DNA of 64,000 nt. Origin: JABHCC01 sp034658635 (GTDB taxonomy: Bacteria > Bacteroidota > Bacteroidia > Bacteroidales > UBA12481). The stretch is taken from the NCBI GenBank assembly GCA_034658635.1, contig JAYEFL010000286.1, forward strand, positions 1-64,000, in the 5' to 3' direction. Position numbers and translations under genes: made by a program. Position 1 is the first letter of the stretch. The number at the start of each line of letters is the position of its first letter. The notes under the pieces are model-generated. The model saw only the letters and a program-made list of their open reading frames with translations. It did not search any database and had not been told where the DNA came from. This document shows, piece by piece, positions 43,585 to 52,801 of the stretch.

Positions 43585-44349
43585 ATGAAAGCCTATTCAA
43601 TGCGAATCCTAAGCATTTTTTCAGCTCTGGTGATGATTTCAGGAACGGTCTGCAGTCAGGATACTAGCGCCAGACAGGTGATTGAAAAAGCAGATAAAAA
43701 CATGGAAGGAGAAAGCTCAATCAGTACGATGAGTATGAGCATTGTCAGGCCAAACTGGGAAAGAACTCTGGAATTCAAAAACTGGATGAAAGGTGATGAA
43801 TATGCCATAACCCTTGTTACTTCACCTGCTAAGGAAAAGGGAATGTCATTTTTAAAGCGTGGTAATGATATGTGGAACTACCTGCCGGGAATAGGCAGGA
43901 TGATCAAACTTCCTCCTTCAATGATGTCGCAGGGCTGGATGGGTTCTGACTATACAAATGATGACGTTTTGAACGAAACTTCTTTGGTGGATGATTACAG
44001 ACAAACATTTATCGGTGAGGAAACTATAGAAGACAGAGAATGCCATATAATCGAAATGATCCCGGCTGAAGAATCCAACATCGTTTGGGGCAAAGTAATC
44101 ACATGGGTTTCAAAAAAAGACTTCATTTTCATGAAACATGAGTATTACGATGAAGATGGATATCTGGTCAGAACTGAAAAACTAGGAACCATTAAAAAAA
44201 TGGACGACCGTTTTATCCCAACAATCTATGAGATTATTCCTGCTGATGAGCCCGATCAAAAAACCATAGTCAGAATCATAAGTATGGATTTCGATGTGGA
44301 TATCAAAGACTCTTTCTTCTCTCAACAGAACATGAAAAGACTCAGATAA
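43585..44349 (+). CDS. LolA-like outer membrane lipoprotein-sorting protein
   Basis: From MKAYSMRILSIF it is 254 residues; an in-frame Met at 43537 lies inside the TetR gene. The signal peptide ends near VCSQ. The beta-fold of the lipoprotein-sorting family is visible (KNWMKGDEYAITLVTSPAKEKGM, MWNYLPGIGRMIKLPPSMMSQGWMGSDYTNDDV, late KLGTIKKMDDRFIPT). Paired with lipid-exporting transporters, such proteins carry lipids or lipoproteins in the periplasm. It follows tetR by 7 bases and precedes the permeases. Confidence 0.85.
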   Translation: MKAYSMRILSIFSALVMISGTVCSQDTSARQVIEKADKNMEGESSISTMSMSIVRPNWERTLEFKNWMKGDEYAITLVTSPAKEKGMSFLKRGNDMWNYLPGIGRMIKLPPSMMSQGWMGSDYTNDDVLNETSLVDDYRQTFIGEETIEDRECHIIEMIPAEESNIVWGKVITWVSKKDFIFMKHEYYDEDGYLVRTEKLGTIKKMDDRFIPTIYEIIPADEPDQKTIVRIISMDFDVDIKDSFFSQQNMKRLR

Positions 44350-44361
44350 GACATTAAGCAT

Positions 44362-45582
44362 ATGAATTATTATTTTAAAATGGCATGGAGGAATATCTGG
44401 CGTAATAAGCGCCGGACTTTGATTACTGCAGCATCTATATTGTTTGCCGTATTCTTCGCCATCCTGCTGCGATCCATACAACTTGGGTCATACGCTAATA
44501 TGGTCGACAATGTAGTTCAGGCATATACCGGGTACATTCAAATTTTTGATACCCAATATAAGGGCGATGAAAGTATTGAAAATTCAATAGAATTGAATCC
44601 AAACCTGCTTTCAGAAATCGAAAGTGTAAAGAATGTTACATTAGCTCTCCCACGCCTGGAATCATTTGCCCTGGCCTCTTCAGGAAATCAAACCAAAGGA
44701 GTTATGGTAGTGGGAACCGACCCTGAAAAAGATGATCAGCTGACTGGTTTATCATCCAAAATTGTCCAGGGAAATTTTCTGAGAAAAGGAGATCAGGGAG
44801 TTCTGGTTTCAGAAAGATTGGCCTCTTACCTTAAAACCTCAGTAGGCGATACTGTGATTCTGATTTCTCAGGGATATCATGGGGTTAGCGCTGCTAATCA
44901 ATTTATGATTCAGGGAATTATACGATTCCCATCCCCTGATCTAGATAACAAGATGATCATGATGGATCTTCCTGTTTGTCAGGATTTTTATTCAGCATAT
45001 AACCTGATTTCATCTATCTCTTTAAACCTGAAAGAGGAGAAAAAAATGAATCAGACGGTTAAAGACCTTCAGGAAAGCCTTGGAGATCAATACGACGTAA
45101 GGAGTTGGAAAAAAATACTAACCCAACTTGTACAACAAATCGAAGGGGATAATGCCGGAGGCCTTGTCATGTTATTCTTACTGTACATGATCGTAGGATT
45201 TGGGGTTTTTGGCACCGTTCAAATGATGACAGCAGAAAGGCGTAAAGAATTTGGAGTAATGATAGCTGTGGGTATGCAAAAACGGAGACTTGGCGGAATC
45301 CTGGCCATGGAAATGATAATGATTGGTCTCTTAGGTGCTTTGTCAGGAATTGTACTGAGTTTGCCAATAGTATACGAACTTTACATACACCCCATAACCC
45401 TAAGTGGCGAAACTGCAGAAACAATCATGTCGTTTGGAATGGAGCCCATTATGCCAAGCGCCTGGGAAGCTGGCTACTTTTTCAGTCAGGCAGGTGTGGT
45501 TATGATTATTGTATCCCTGGCAGTATTCTTTCCAATATTATCTGTTACTCGTTTAAAAGTTAGCAAGGCTCTCAGAGCATAA
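44362..45582 (+). CDS. FtsX/MacB-type ABC transporter permease
   Basis: A protein of 406 residues with one N-terminal helix (after AWRNIWRNKRRTLITAASILF), a large periplasmic domain, and three C-terminal helices (FGVFGTVQMMTAERRKEFGVMIAVG near 273-297). This is the LolC/E-MacB layout. It works with the next permease and the ATPase, and is likely an extractor of lipid or lipoprotein substrates from the inner membrane. Confidence 0.88.
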   Translation: MNYYFKMAWRNIWRNKRRTLITAASILFAVFFAILLRSIQLGSYANMVDNVVQAYTGYIQIFDTQYKGDESIENSIELNPNLLSEIESVKNVTLALPRLESFALASSGNQTKGVMVVGTDPEKDDQLTGLSSKIVQGNFLRKGDQGVLVSERLASYLKTSVGDTVILISQGYHGVSAANQFMIQGIIRFPSPDLDNKMIMMDLPVCQDFYSAYNLISSISLNLKEEKKMNQTVKDLQESLGDQYDVRSWKKILTQLVQQIEGDNAGGLVMLFLLYMIVGFGVFGTVQMMTAERRKEFGVMIAVGMQKRRLGGILAMEMIMIGLLGALSGIVLSLPIVYELYIHPITLSGETAETIMSFGMEPIMPSAWEAGYFFSQAGVVMIIVSLAVFFPILSVTRLKVSKALRA

Positions 45583-45603
45583 CACCTCAAAAAAGATTAC
45601 GAA

Positions 45604-46896
45604 ATGATACCATCAATATCTTGGAAAAACATTTGGAGAAACAGGGTCAGAAGCCTTGTGGTAATTACCGCAATTACCCTGGGATTATTTGGGGGCCTCT
45701 TTTCATCAGCCATTTTCAAAGGAATGTCAGAGAGAAGGTTTGAAGAAGCATTAAGCAAAGAGATTACTCATATCCAGATTCACAATCCTAAATATCTTGA
45801 AAATCCAGAAATTGGATTTACAATTCCTCAGCCATCAGAACTGATTGATTTTATCAAAAGCAAGGAAAGTGTAAAAGCCGTTTCTTCAAGATTGAAGATT
45901 ACTGCCATGATTGGCAGCTCTTCATCAAATTATGGCGTAAATGTTGTCGGGGTGGATCCTGAGAAGGAGAAAGAGGTTTCAAAACTGTACACAGCCCTTC
46001 TCTCACCAGAGGAAATCACCAAACAATATGGCATTATTGATCCAACAGATTTGGAACAGTTTCAAGCCGATAGTGTAGGATTCTATTTTGAGAACACTAG
46101 AAGAAATCCAATGTTTATTGGTGAAGAGCTTGCGCATAAACTCAGAATAAAAGTCAGGTCAAAAGTAGTCATCACCTTTCAAAACGCCAACGGAAATCTA
46201 ACAGGAGGAGCATTCAGGGTATGTGGAATATTCCGAACAGAAAACTCCGTATTTGAACAAACCAATGTATTTGTCAGACAAAATGATCTGATTGGATTAA
46301 CGGGATTAGAGGCAGAATCGGCTCATGAGATTGCAATTTTCTTACATGATGTGGAACAGGCCGGTGAACTAGCCGCTCTTCTATCAGAAAATTATCCAAA
46401 TCTTGAAACAAGTGATTGGAAAACTCTGGAACCGACTTTAGCCATGATGACAGATATGATGGATGTAACAATGACAATTATTATTGTCATCATCCTGCTC
46501 GCTCTCGGATTTGGTATTGTGAACACCATGCTCATGGTTGTTATGGAAAGAGGAAAAGAAATTGGAATGCTTATGGCTGTCGGAATGAGCAAGCTAAGGG
46601 TATTCTCAATGATTATCCTGGAATCTGTACTGCTCTGTTTAACAGGAGCCGCAGCTGGCATAAGTATCAGCGTGTTATTGATAGAAATCTTTTCAAGCAA
46701 AGGAATTGATATGACAGCTTTTGCTCAGGAGGGTTTTGAAGCAATGGGCTTTGCAGCAGTCTTTTATCCTACTTTGGGAGCAGAATTCTATCTCGAAGTC
46801 ACCCTGCTTGTTGTTCTCACCGGTGTTCTTTCATCCGTATATCCGGCCTGGAAAGCCCTAAAACTAAATCCCGCAGATGCACTAAGATCAGAGTAA
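45604..46896 (+). CDS. FtsX/MacB-type ABC transporter permease (second)
   Basis: A protein of 430 residues with the same layout: an N-terminal helix after WKNIWRNRVRSLVVITAITLG, a large periplasmic domain, and three C-terminal helices containing GFGIVNTMLMVVMERGKEIGMLMAVG. It pairs with the preceding permease as a heterodimer, as LolC and LolE do. The two share the same N-terminal motif but differ in the periplasmic part. The stop is 57 bases before the ATPase. Confidence 0.9.
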   Translation: MIPSISWKNIWRNRVRSLVVITAITLGLFGGLFSSAIFKGMSERRFEEALSKEITHIQIHNPKYLENPEIGFTIPQPSELIDFIKSKESVKAVSSRLKITAMIGSSSSNYGVNVVGVDPEKEKEVSKLYTALLSPEEITKQYGIIDPTDLEQFQADSVGFYFENTRRNPMFIGEELAHKLRIKVRSKVVITFQNANGNLTGGAFRVCGIFRTENSVFEQTNVFVRQNDLIGLTGLEAESAHEIAIFLHDVEQAGELAALLSENYPNLETSDWKTLEPTLAMMTDMMDVTMTIIIVIILLALGFGIVNTMLMVVMERGKEIGMLMAVGMSKLRVFSMIILESVLLCLTGAAAGISISVLLIEIFSSKGIDMTAFAQEGFEAMGFAAVFYPTLGAEFYLEVTLLVVLTGVLSSVYPAWKALKLNPADALRSE

Positions 46897-46900
46897 CGAT

Positions 46901-46926
46901 ATTGTAAGGGCGCACGGCCGTTCGCC
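46901..46926. repeat. REP-like palindrome between permease and ATPase genes
   Basis: ATTGTAAGGGCGCACGGCC is the left side of a palindrome GGGCGCACGGCCGTTCGCC (46908-46926). It falls inside a likely operon, so it is transcribed and may form a hairpin in the mRNA. The flank matches that at 42386. Confidence 0.55.
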
Positions 46927-46952
46927 ACAACGAGTAAAAAACTAAAGAAAAA

Positions 46953-47639
46953 ATGAACATAATAGAAATCAAAAGCCTGGTCAAAATTTACGACGACAAA
47001 AAAACCGTTCCGGTTACTGCTGTAAACGGCGTGAATCTAAATTTCAAAGCAGGAGAATTTGCTGCAATCGTAGGTCCATCGGGATCTGGAAAAACAACCC
47101 TGTTGAATTTACTCGGTGGTTTGGATGAACCAACATCCGGTGAAATCCTGGTTGACAGTATGCAAATGGGTAACTTAAGCAGCCGACAGAAAATTGATTT
47201 CAGAATGCGAAATATCGGCTTCGTTTTCCAGGCCTATAACCTTATTCCTGTATTAACTGCAAAGGAAAATGTAGAGTTCATTATGCACCTGCAGGGTCAG
47301 TCAAAAAAAGACCGTGACAAACGCTCACAAGAACTACTTGAAGCTGTTGGACTGGGAGACCGTATGAATGCACGACCGGGAAAACTTTCAGGAGGACAGC
47401 AACAAAGGGTAGCTGTTGCCAGAGCGCTGGCTTCAAAACCAAAATTTATTCTGGCTGATGAACCAACAGCAAATCTTGATTCAAAGTCAACAGAAACTCT
47501 TCTTGATATAATGGAGAGACTGAATAAAGAAGAGAACATAACGTTCATTTTTTCTACTCATGATGCCCGGGTTGTAAAAAAAGCCCGACGAGTAATAACC
47601 ATAGAGGATGGAGTTGTTGTTGAGGATGAAGAAAGATAG
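46953..47639 (+). CDS. LolD/MacB-type ABC transporter ATP-binding protein
   Basis: A protein of 228 residues with Walker A GPSGSGKTT, the signature LSGGQQQRVAVARALASKP, and Walker B ILADEPTANLD with the H-loop STHDARVV. The length is typical for LolD. It powers the two preceding permeases. Confidence 0.95.
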   Translation: MNIIEIKSLVKIYDDKKTVPVTAVNGVNLNFKAGEFAAIVGPSGSGKTTLLNLLGGLDEPTSGEILVDSMQMGNLSSRQKIDFRMRNIGFVFQAYNLIPVLTAKENVEFIMHLQGQSKKDRDKRSQELLEAVGLGDRMNARPGKLSGGQQQRVAVARALASKPKFILADEPTANLDSKSTETLLDIMERLNKEENITFIFSTHDARVVKKARRVITIEDGVVVEDEER

Positions 47640-47645
47640 TCTCCG

Positions 47646-48800
47646 ATGAAACAAAATATAGCTCTTATTCTCCTTTTGGCTACCCTGACTGCTTTGCCAG
47701 CCAGAAGCCAGTTGAGTGCTTCCCTGAATGGATATGTTTCTAACATGCAGTCAGTGATGTTTGAAAACCTGAATGGACAATGGATTTCAGACAATCTGGT
47801 ACATAATCGGCTCAACTTTAAGGGCTATCTGGGATCAAACTTAAGCCTGACAATAGAACTCAGAAACAGGATGTTGTATGGTGAAACTGTGAAGTATTTT
47901 CCCGAATATGATGAATTGATTAGTATCGACCAGGGATGGATGGATTTGAGCTTCAATTTGGTGGCAGACAGTTCTTTTATTATCAATACCAGTGTTGACC
48001 GGATATTTGCCGACATAACTATAGGTAAACTTCAGGCCACAATTGGGCGACAGAGAATCAATTGGGGGATGAATTTTGTCTGGAATCCAAATGATATTTT
48101 CAACTCCTATTCATTTTTTGATTTTGATTATGTCGAACGTCCCGGTAGCGATGCAATCAGAATTCAATACTACCTCAATACAACAGCCTGTCTCGAATTA
48201 GTTGGCAAAATCAATCAGGCAGAGGAATGGAGCCTGGCAGGCCTGCTTAGATTTAATATGGCAAATACAGATTTCCAACTCCTGGGCGGAGTACTGAATG
48301 AGGAAGAGTATGTGATCGGAGGAGGATTCTCAGGCAACCTTGGTCCCATTTCAATAAATGGAGAACTCACCTACCTTGATCCTATAGATGAATCATCTGC
48401 TAATGAATCAGTCCTTCTAGGAGGATTTGGACTAAGTTACAACACCCCGTTCAATCTTTTTATACAGGCAGAATATCTGTACAACGAGGCCGCAGAAAAA
48501 TCATCTATTAATAATTTCACTGACTTCTATTACCGGAATCTGACTCTGCGGGATTTGTCTATGACCCCTCATACCTTTTTTACCAGTATTTCATATCCTG
48601 TTAATCCCTTATTGAACCTCGGAGTATCAGGAATGTACTTCCCTGGACTGAATGGTATTTTCATGGGTCCCTCCTGTGATTTGTCACTCAGAAATGACCT
48701 CGACTTGTCATTTTTCATGCAATATTTTGAAGTAGACTTTTCAGGAGGCCTGGAGCAAAAAGCCACACTTGGTTTTCTCCGTCTTAAATGGTCATTTTAA
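47646..48800 (+). CDS. Outer-membrane beta-barrel protein of the export operon
   Basis: A protein of 384 residues with a signal peptide ending near ARSQ and a repeating strand pattern throughout (LNGYVSNMQSVMFENLNGQW, GYLGSNLSLTIELRNRM, FADITIGKLQATIGRQRINWG, a C-terminal LRLKWSF ending in Phe). This matches an outer-membrane barrel of 16-18 strands. The gene starts 6 bases after the ATPase stop and would be the outer-membrane exit or receiver of the transporter system. I do not recognise a named family. Confidence 0.75.
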   Translation: MKQNIALILLLATLTALPARSQLSASLNGYVSNMQSVMFENLNGQWISDNLVHNRLNFKGYLGSNLSLTIELRNRMLYGETVKYFPEYDELISIDQGWMDLSFNLVADSSFIINTSVDRIFADITIGKLQATIGRQRINWGMNFVWNPNDIFNSYSFFDFDYVERPGSDAIRIQYYLNTTACLELVGKINQAEEWSLAGLLRFNMANTDFQLLGGVLNEEEYVIGGGFSGNLGPISINGELTYLDPIDESSANESVLLGGFGLSYNTPFNLFIQAEYLYNEAAEKSSINNFTDFYYRNLTLRDLSMTPHTFFTSISYPVNPLLNLGVSGMYFPGLNGIFMGPSCDLSLRNDLDLSFFMQYFEVDFSGGLEQKATLGFLRLKWSF

Positions 48801-48904
48801 GCGTATTTTTTACATTTTTTTGGTAATTTCACGAGGTTTGTTGGCTTTCTTTCATTACGATAAAGAATAACAAGCTGAATATAAATTACTTAAACCTTCT
48901 CTTT

Positions 48905-50218
48905 ATGAGTCAAACAAAAAATATTAATCGGCGAAATTTCTTCAGGAAAGCAGCCGGTGCAACTGGTGCGGCATTCGCATTACCATACATAATCCCTTCA
49001 ACTGCCTTGGGAAAGAATGGGGCAGTATCAGCAAATGATCGTATCGTGATGGGAGTAATCGGTTCTGGTTCTATGGGAACCGGTGATATGCGCACATTTA
49101 TGGGTAAAAATGAAGTACAGATGGTTGCTGCATGTGATGTAGATAAAAAGCATCGCGATCGGGCTAAAGGCTTTATGGATGCTCACTATGATAACACTGA
49201 TGCCAACACCTATGGTGATTATCGTGAATTCCTGGCTACTGAAAAGCTTGATGCAGTTGTTCTGGCTCTCCCAGATCAATGGCACGGAATTATTGGAGTT
49301 GCTGTAGCAAATGCAGGACTTGATATTTACGGCCAAAAGCCACTGGCAAGGACCATTTGGGAGGGTCGTCAGATTGTTGAAGCAGTCAATAAAAATAAGG
49401 TCATCTGGCAAACTGGTAGCTGGCAGAGATCTGTTGGGAATTTTCATCTGGGTGCTAATTTAGTGGCCAATGGTCGTATCGGAAAAATATCCCGTGTTGA
49501 AGTAGGCTTACCTGATGGAAACCCAAGACCTGGCATTTACAATGTAAAACCTGTTCCTGAAGAACTAGATTGGGATATGTGGTTAGGGCCTGCACCTGCA
49601 GTTCCTTATCGCGGTGTATGTCATTGGGACTGGAGATGGATTCTGGATTATTCTGGAGGTCAGTTAACAGACTGGGCCGGCCACCATATTGATATTGCTC
49701 ACTGGGCTTTAGGTTTCGATAAAACTGGCCCGGTTGAAATAGAAGGCAAAGGAGTGTACCCTCGTGATGGTATTTTTGATGTTCCGGTTGAGTATCATAA
49801 TACTGCCAGATATGAAAATGGACTTGAAATGACAATTGCAAATGCCCGCAAACTTCCATTCGGAATGGGAACTGCATGGTACGGTGATAAAGGCTGGATT
49901 CATGTTCGTCGTGGAGGAATCCAGGCTAGTGACCCTAAGATACTGGAAGAGAAAATAGGAGCAGATGAAAATCCGCTGTATTTCTCCAGAGATCACGCAC
50001 AAAACTTATTGGATTGTATTCGAACCCGTGAAGAAACCATAACTCCGGCTGAAGCCGCTCACCGTTCTATATCTGTTGGCTTGCTTTGCGAAATAGCTAT
50101 GCTGACAGGCAGAAAACTCACTTGGGATCCTGTAAAAGAAGAATTCCCAAACGATCCATTGGCTAACAGAATGCTCAGGAGACCTTTCCGCTCACCCTGG
50201 ACCTTAAAAAACAACTAA
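48905..50218 (+). CDS. Tat-exported Gfo/Idh/MocA oxidoreductase
   Basis: A protein of 437 residues. A Tat signal (NRRNFFRKAAGATGAAFAL) leads to the NAD-binding domain (GVIGSGSMGTGDMR) and the GFO_IDH_MocA C-terminal fold. The usual EKP motif reads QKP here (LDIYGQKPLARTIW). The active-site region is WAGHHIDIAHWAL. Such proteins oxidise or reduce a sugar with a tightly bound NAD(P), in the periplasm. The surrounding genes suggest a 3-keto-glycoside or polyol route. It is the first gene of the island (103 bases upstream with no clear promoter). Confidence 0.88.
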   Translation: MSQTKNINRRNFFRKAAGATGAAFALPYIIPSTALGKNGAVSANDRIVMGVIGSGSMGTGDMRTFMGKNEVQMVAACDVDKKHRDRAKGFMDAHYDNTDANTYGDYREFLATEKLDAVVLALPDQWHGIIGVAVANAGLDIYGQKPLARTIWEGRQIVEAVNKNKVIWQTGSWQRSVGNFHLGANLVANGRIGKISRVEVGLPDGNPRPGIYNVKPVPEELDWDMWLGPAPAVPYRGVCHWDWRWILDYSGGQLTDWAGHHIDIAHWALGFDKTGPVEIEGKGVYPRDGIFDVPVEYHNTARYENGLEMTIANARKLPFGMGTAWYGDKGWIHVRRGGIQASDPKILEEKIGADENPLYFSRDHAQNLLDCIRTREETITPAEAAHRSISVGLLCEIAMLTGRKLTWDPVKEEFPNDPLANRMLRRPFRSPWTLKNN

Positions 50219-50229
50219 TCCCAGAAATA

Positions 50230-51465
50230 ATGAAAACAATATACAGATCTATATTTATCCTCTTATTAGGAATCGGATTACTTACCGTTCCAGCTTGCCA
50301 GAACGAATCAGAAAGCGATACTCAATATAAAGCACTGATAATCACAGGACAAAACAATCATTCCTGGGAAACATCAACTCCAATTCTTAAAGAGATTCTT
50401 GATAATTCAGAACTTTTTGCAACCAGCATTGCCCAGTCTCCTGCTAAGGGAGAAGACATGTCGAATTTCACCCCGATTTTCACCGATTACGATGTGGTAG
50501 TTCTCGATTATACCGGAGATTCCTGGCCTGAAGAAACACAGGAGGCTTTTTTAGCCTACGTCAAAGCTGGTGGTGGTGTAGTAGTTTATCATGCAGCGAA
50601 TAATGCTTTCCCGGATTGGAAAGAATTCAATAAAGTAATCGGACTTGGTGGATGGGGTGGCCGGAATGAAAAGGATGGCCCTTATGTCAGATGGAAAGAT
50701 GGAGAGATCGTAAGAGATTTGACTCCCGGACGTGGAGGTTCACATGGTCAGCAACATGCTTTTGTTGTCAAAATACGAGAAACAGAGCATCCAATTACAA
50801 AAGGTTTACCTGAAACCTGGTTGCACGCTCAGGATGAATTATACTCTGAGCTAAGAGGTCCGGCTGAAAACCTGACTGTTTTGGCAACAGCATTTGCTGA
50901 TACTGCTAAAGGGGGAACCGGCGAGAATGAACCCACCCTGATGACCATCCAGTATGGCCAGGGTCGGGTATTTCATACTACTCTGGGACATGTCATGGGA
51001 GACGGTCCTCAACCAGCAGTACAATGTGTCGGCTTTATTGTAACTCTTCAACGTGGAGCCGAATGGGCTGCCACAGGTGAAGTTACCCAAGAGGTTCCGG
51101 TTGCCTTTCCAGGTCATAATAGTTTGAGCTCCTGGGATAAATTTCGCCCTTATACTATGGATGAACTACTTGAGTGTATGGAAGATTACATGCCTGGAGA
51201 TAGTCGTGTTTGTTTACAAGACCTGAAAAATATGATCAGGCAAGCAAGTACAGACCTTGATAAACTCCAGGATATTGAACTTTCATTGATAAAATTCCTG
51301 AAGGATAATGCAACTGATGATGCCAGGAATTTTGTAATGAGAGAACTCGGTCTGATTGGAACCGAAGCATCATTACCAGTTCTCAAAAAACTGATGAAAG
51401 ATGACGACACCAAAGAAATGGCACGTTATGCCACAGAACAAATTTCAAACGAATATACCAACTAA
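50230..51465 (+). CDS. ThuA-domain lipoprotein with HEAT-like tail
   Basis: A protein of 411 residues. Lipoprotein signal ends at VPACQ. The ThuA glutamine-amidotransferase-like fold runs from ALIITGQNNHSWETST through VVVLDYTGDSWPEE, YVKAGGGVVVYHAAN and YGQGRVFHTTLGH. The tail (about 290-411) is helical and HEAT-like (EASLPVLKKLMKDDDTKEMA). ThuA genes are found with Gfo/Idh genes and were first tied to trehalose use in rhizobia, but their reaction is unclear. It starts 11 bases after the previous gene and precedes the next by 13. Confidence 0.85.
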   Translation: MKTIYRSIFILLLGIGLLTVPACQNESESDTQYKALIITGQNNHSWETSTPILKEILDNSELFATSIAQSPAKGEDMSNFTPIFTDYDVVVLDYTGDSWPEETQEAFLAYVKAGGGVVVYHAANNAFPDWKEFNKVIGLGGWGGRNEKDGPYVRWKDGEIVRDLTPGRGGSHGQQHAFVVKIRETEHPITKGLPETWLHAQDELYSELRGPAENLTVLATAFADTAKGGTGENEPTLMTIQYGQGRVFHTTLGHVMGDGPQPAVQCVGFIVTLQRGAEWAATGEVTQEVPVAFPGHNSLSSWDKFRPYTMDELLECMEDYMPGDSRVCLQDLKNMIRQASTDLDKLQDIELSLIKFLKDNATDDARNFVMRELGLIGTEASLPVLKKLMKDDDTKEMARYATEQISNEYTN

Positions 51466-51478
51466 TTATAAAGGACAA

Positions 51479-52795
51479 ATGTCAACAAGAAGAGATTTTG
51501 TAAAAACCGGTGCTACTATAGCTGCAGGAGTTTCTGCAGTATCATTAGTTCCGGGCGCAGTAAGTTGTGCTAATCAGGCTAATAACAAACTTGTTGTTGG
51601 AGCAATCGGGATCAATGGAATGGGCTTTTCCGACCTGAGAGCTTTTTTAAGAGAAGAAAATGTTGAGTGTGCTGCAATATGTGATGTTGATCAGAATGTG
51701 CTCAAAAAAAGAATGCCACAGATCGAAGAAATGCAGGGATTTGCTCCGGAAACATATGGAGATTATCAGAAGCTGCTTGAAAGAAAAGATCTGGATGCAG
51801 TTATCATTGGTACTCCTGATCATTGGCATGCAAAAATCATGATTGATGCTGTTAAAGCCGGGAAGCATGTCTATGTTGAAAAGCCAATGGCCAATTCTAT
51901 CTATGAAGCATTTCAGATGGAAAAAGCGGCAAAAAAATACAAGCGGGTTGTGCAGTTAGGACAATGGCAAAGAAGTGATCCGCACTGGAATGATGTTTTT
52001 GACTACGTGCAGTCTGGTGTTTTAGGTGATATTCGCACCGTTAAAGTATGGTGCTATGAGTCCTGGCTAAGACCTCCTGGTCCGGTTGCTGACGGACCTG
52101 TACCTGCAGGTGTTGACTATGACATGTGGTTAGGACCAGCACCTTTGAGGGATTTTAACAGAAACCGCTTCCACTTTAATTTCCGTTGGTTCTGGGATTA
52201 TGCCGGTGGATTAATGACAGACTGGGGTGTTCACCTCCTGGATATGGCCTTGGCCGGAATGAAAGCAGACCTCCCAAATTCAGCTATGAGTGCCGGGGGA
52301 AAAATGGCCTTTTTGGATAGTCCGATTGAAACTCCGGATACTCAACAAGTAATTTATGAATTTGATGAATTTAATGTGATATGGGATCACGCCATGGGTA
52401 TTGGAAATGGCGACTGGAGAAGAGATCATGGATTATCCTTCATAGGCAACAACGGAACGCTGGTAGTAGATCGCGGTGGCTGGGAGGTATTTCCTGAAGG
52501 CTCAAAAGAGAAGCCCCTTGTTCAACCAGTATCAAGAATCAAAGGAACTGGTCAGGGCCTTACCCTGAATGTTCAGAATTTCATTGAGGGAATCAAAAAT
52601 AAAGATAGAAATACCAAAGCCAACCCAACAATTGGTCGCGCTGTTGCCGGCATGGCTCATATGGGTAACATCGCCCTTAAGGTTGGAAACAAAGTGTATT
52701 GGGATCATGACAAAAAAGAATTCAAAGACAACCCAAAAGCCAATGAATTGATGGCTCCGGTTTATCGCGATCCATGGAAACTTCCAAAAGTGTAA
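51479..52795 (+). CDS. Tat-exported Gfo/Idh/MocA oxidoreductase
   Basis: The start is the ATG at 51479, preceded by an AAAGGA site; an upstream Met at 51401 lies inside the ThuA gene. The 438-residue product has a Tat signal (STRRDFVKTGATIAAG), Rossmann motif GAIGINGMGFSDLR, the canonical VEKPMANSI and the catalytic-region DWGVHLLDMAL. An early AVSC could be a lipobox. It resembles the next gene strongly (for example MWLGPAPLR and RWFWDYAGG), so the two are tandem paralogues. Confidence 0.88.
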   Translation: MSTRRDFVKTGATIAAGVSAVSLVPGAVSCANQANNKLVVGAIGINGMGFSDLRAFLREENVECAAICDVDQNVLKKRMPQIEEMQGFAPETYGDYQKLLERKDLDAVIIGTPDHWHAKIMIDAVKAGKHVYVEKPMANSIYEAFQMEKAAKKYKRVVQLGQWQRSDPHWNDVFDYVQSGVLGDIRTVKVWCYESWLRPPGPVADGPVPAGVDYDMWLGPAPLRDFNRNRFHFNFRWFWDYAGGLMTDWGVHLLDMALAGMKADLPNSAMSAGGKMAFLDSPIETPDTQQVIYEFDEFNVIWDHAMGIGNGDWRRDHGLSFIGNNGTLVVDRGGWEVFPEGSKEKPLVQPVSRIKGTGQGLTLNVQNFIEGIKNKDRNTKANPTIGRAVAGMAHMGNIALKVGNKVYWDHDKKEFKDNPKANELMAPVYRDPWKLPKV

Positions 52796-52801
52796 AGAAC
52801 T

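Noticed and set aside
48801..48904. Consensus promoter upstream of the Gfo/Idh island
   Set aside because: TTTG elements exist but no TAnnTTTG box follows at the right distance, so I do not call one.
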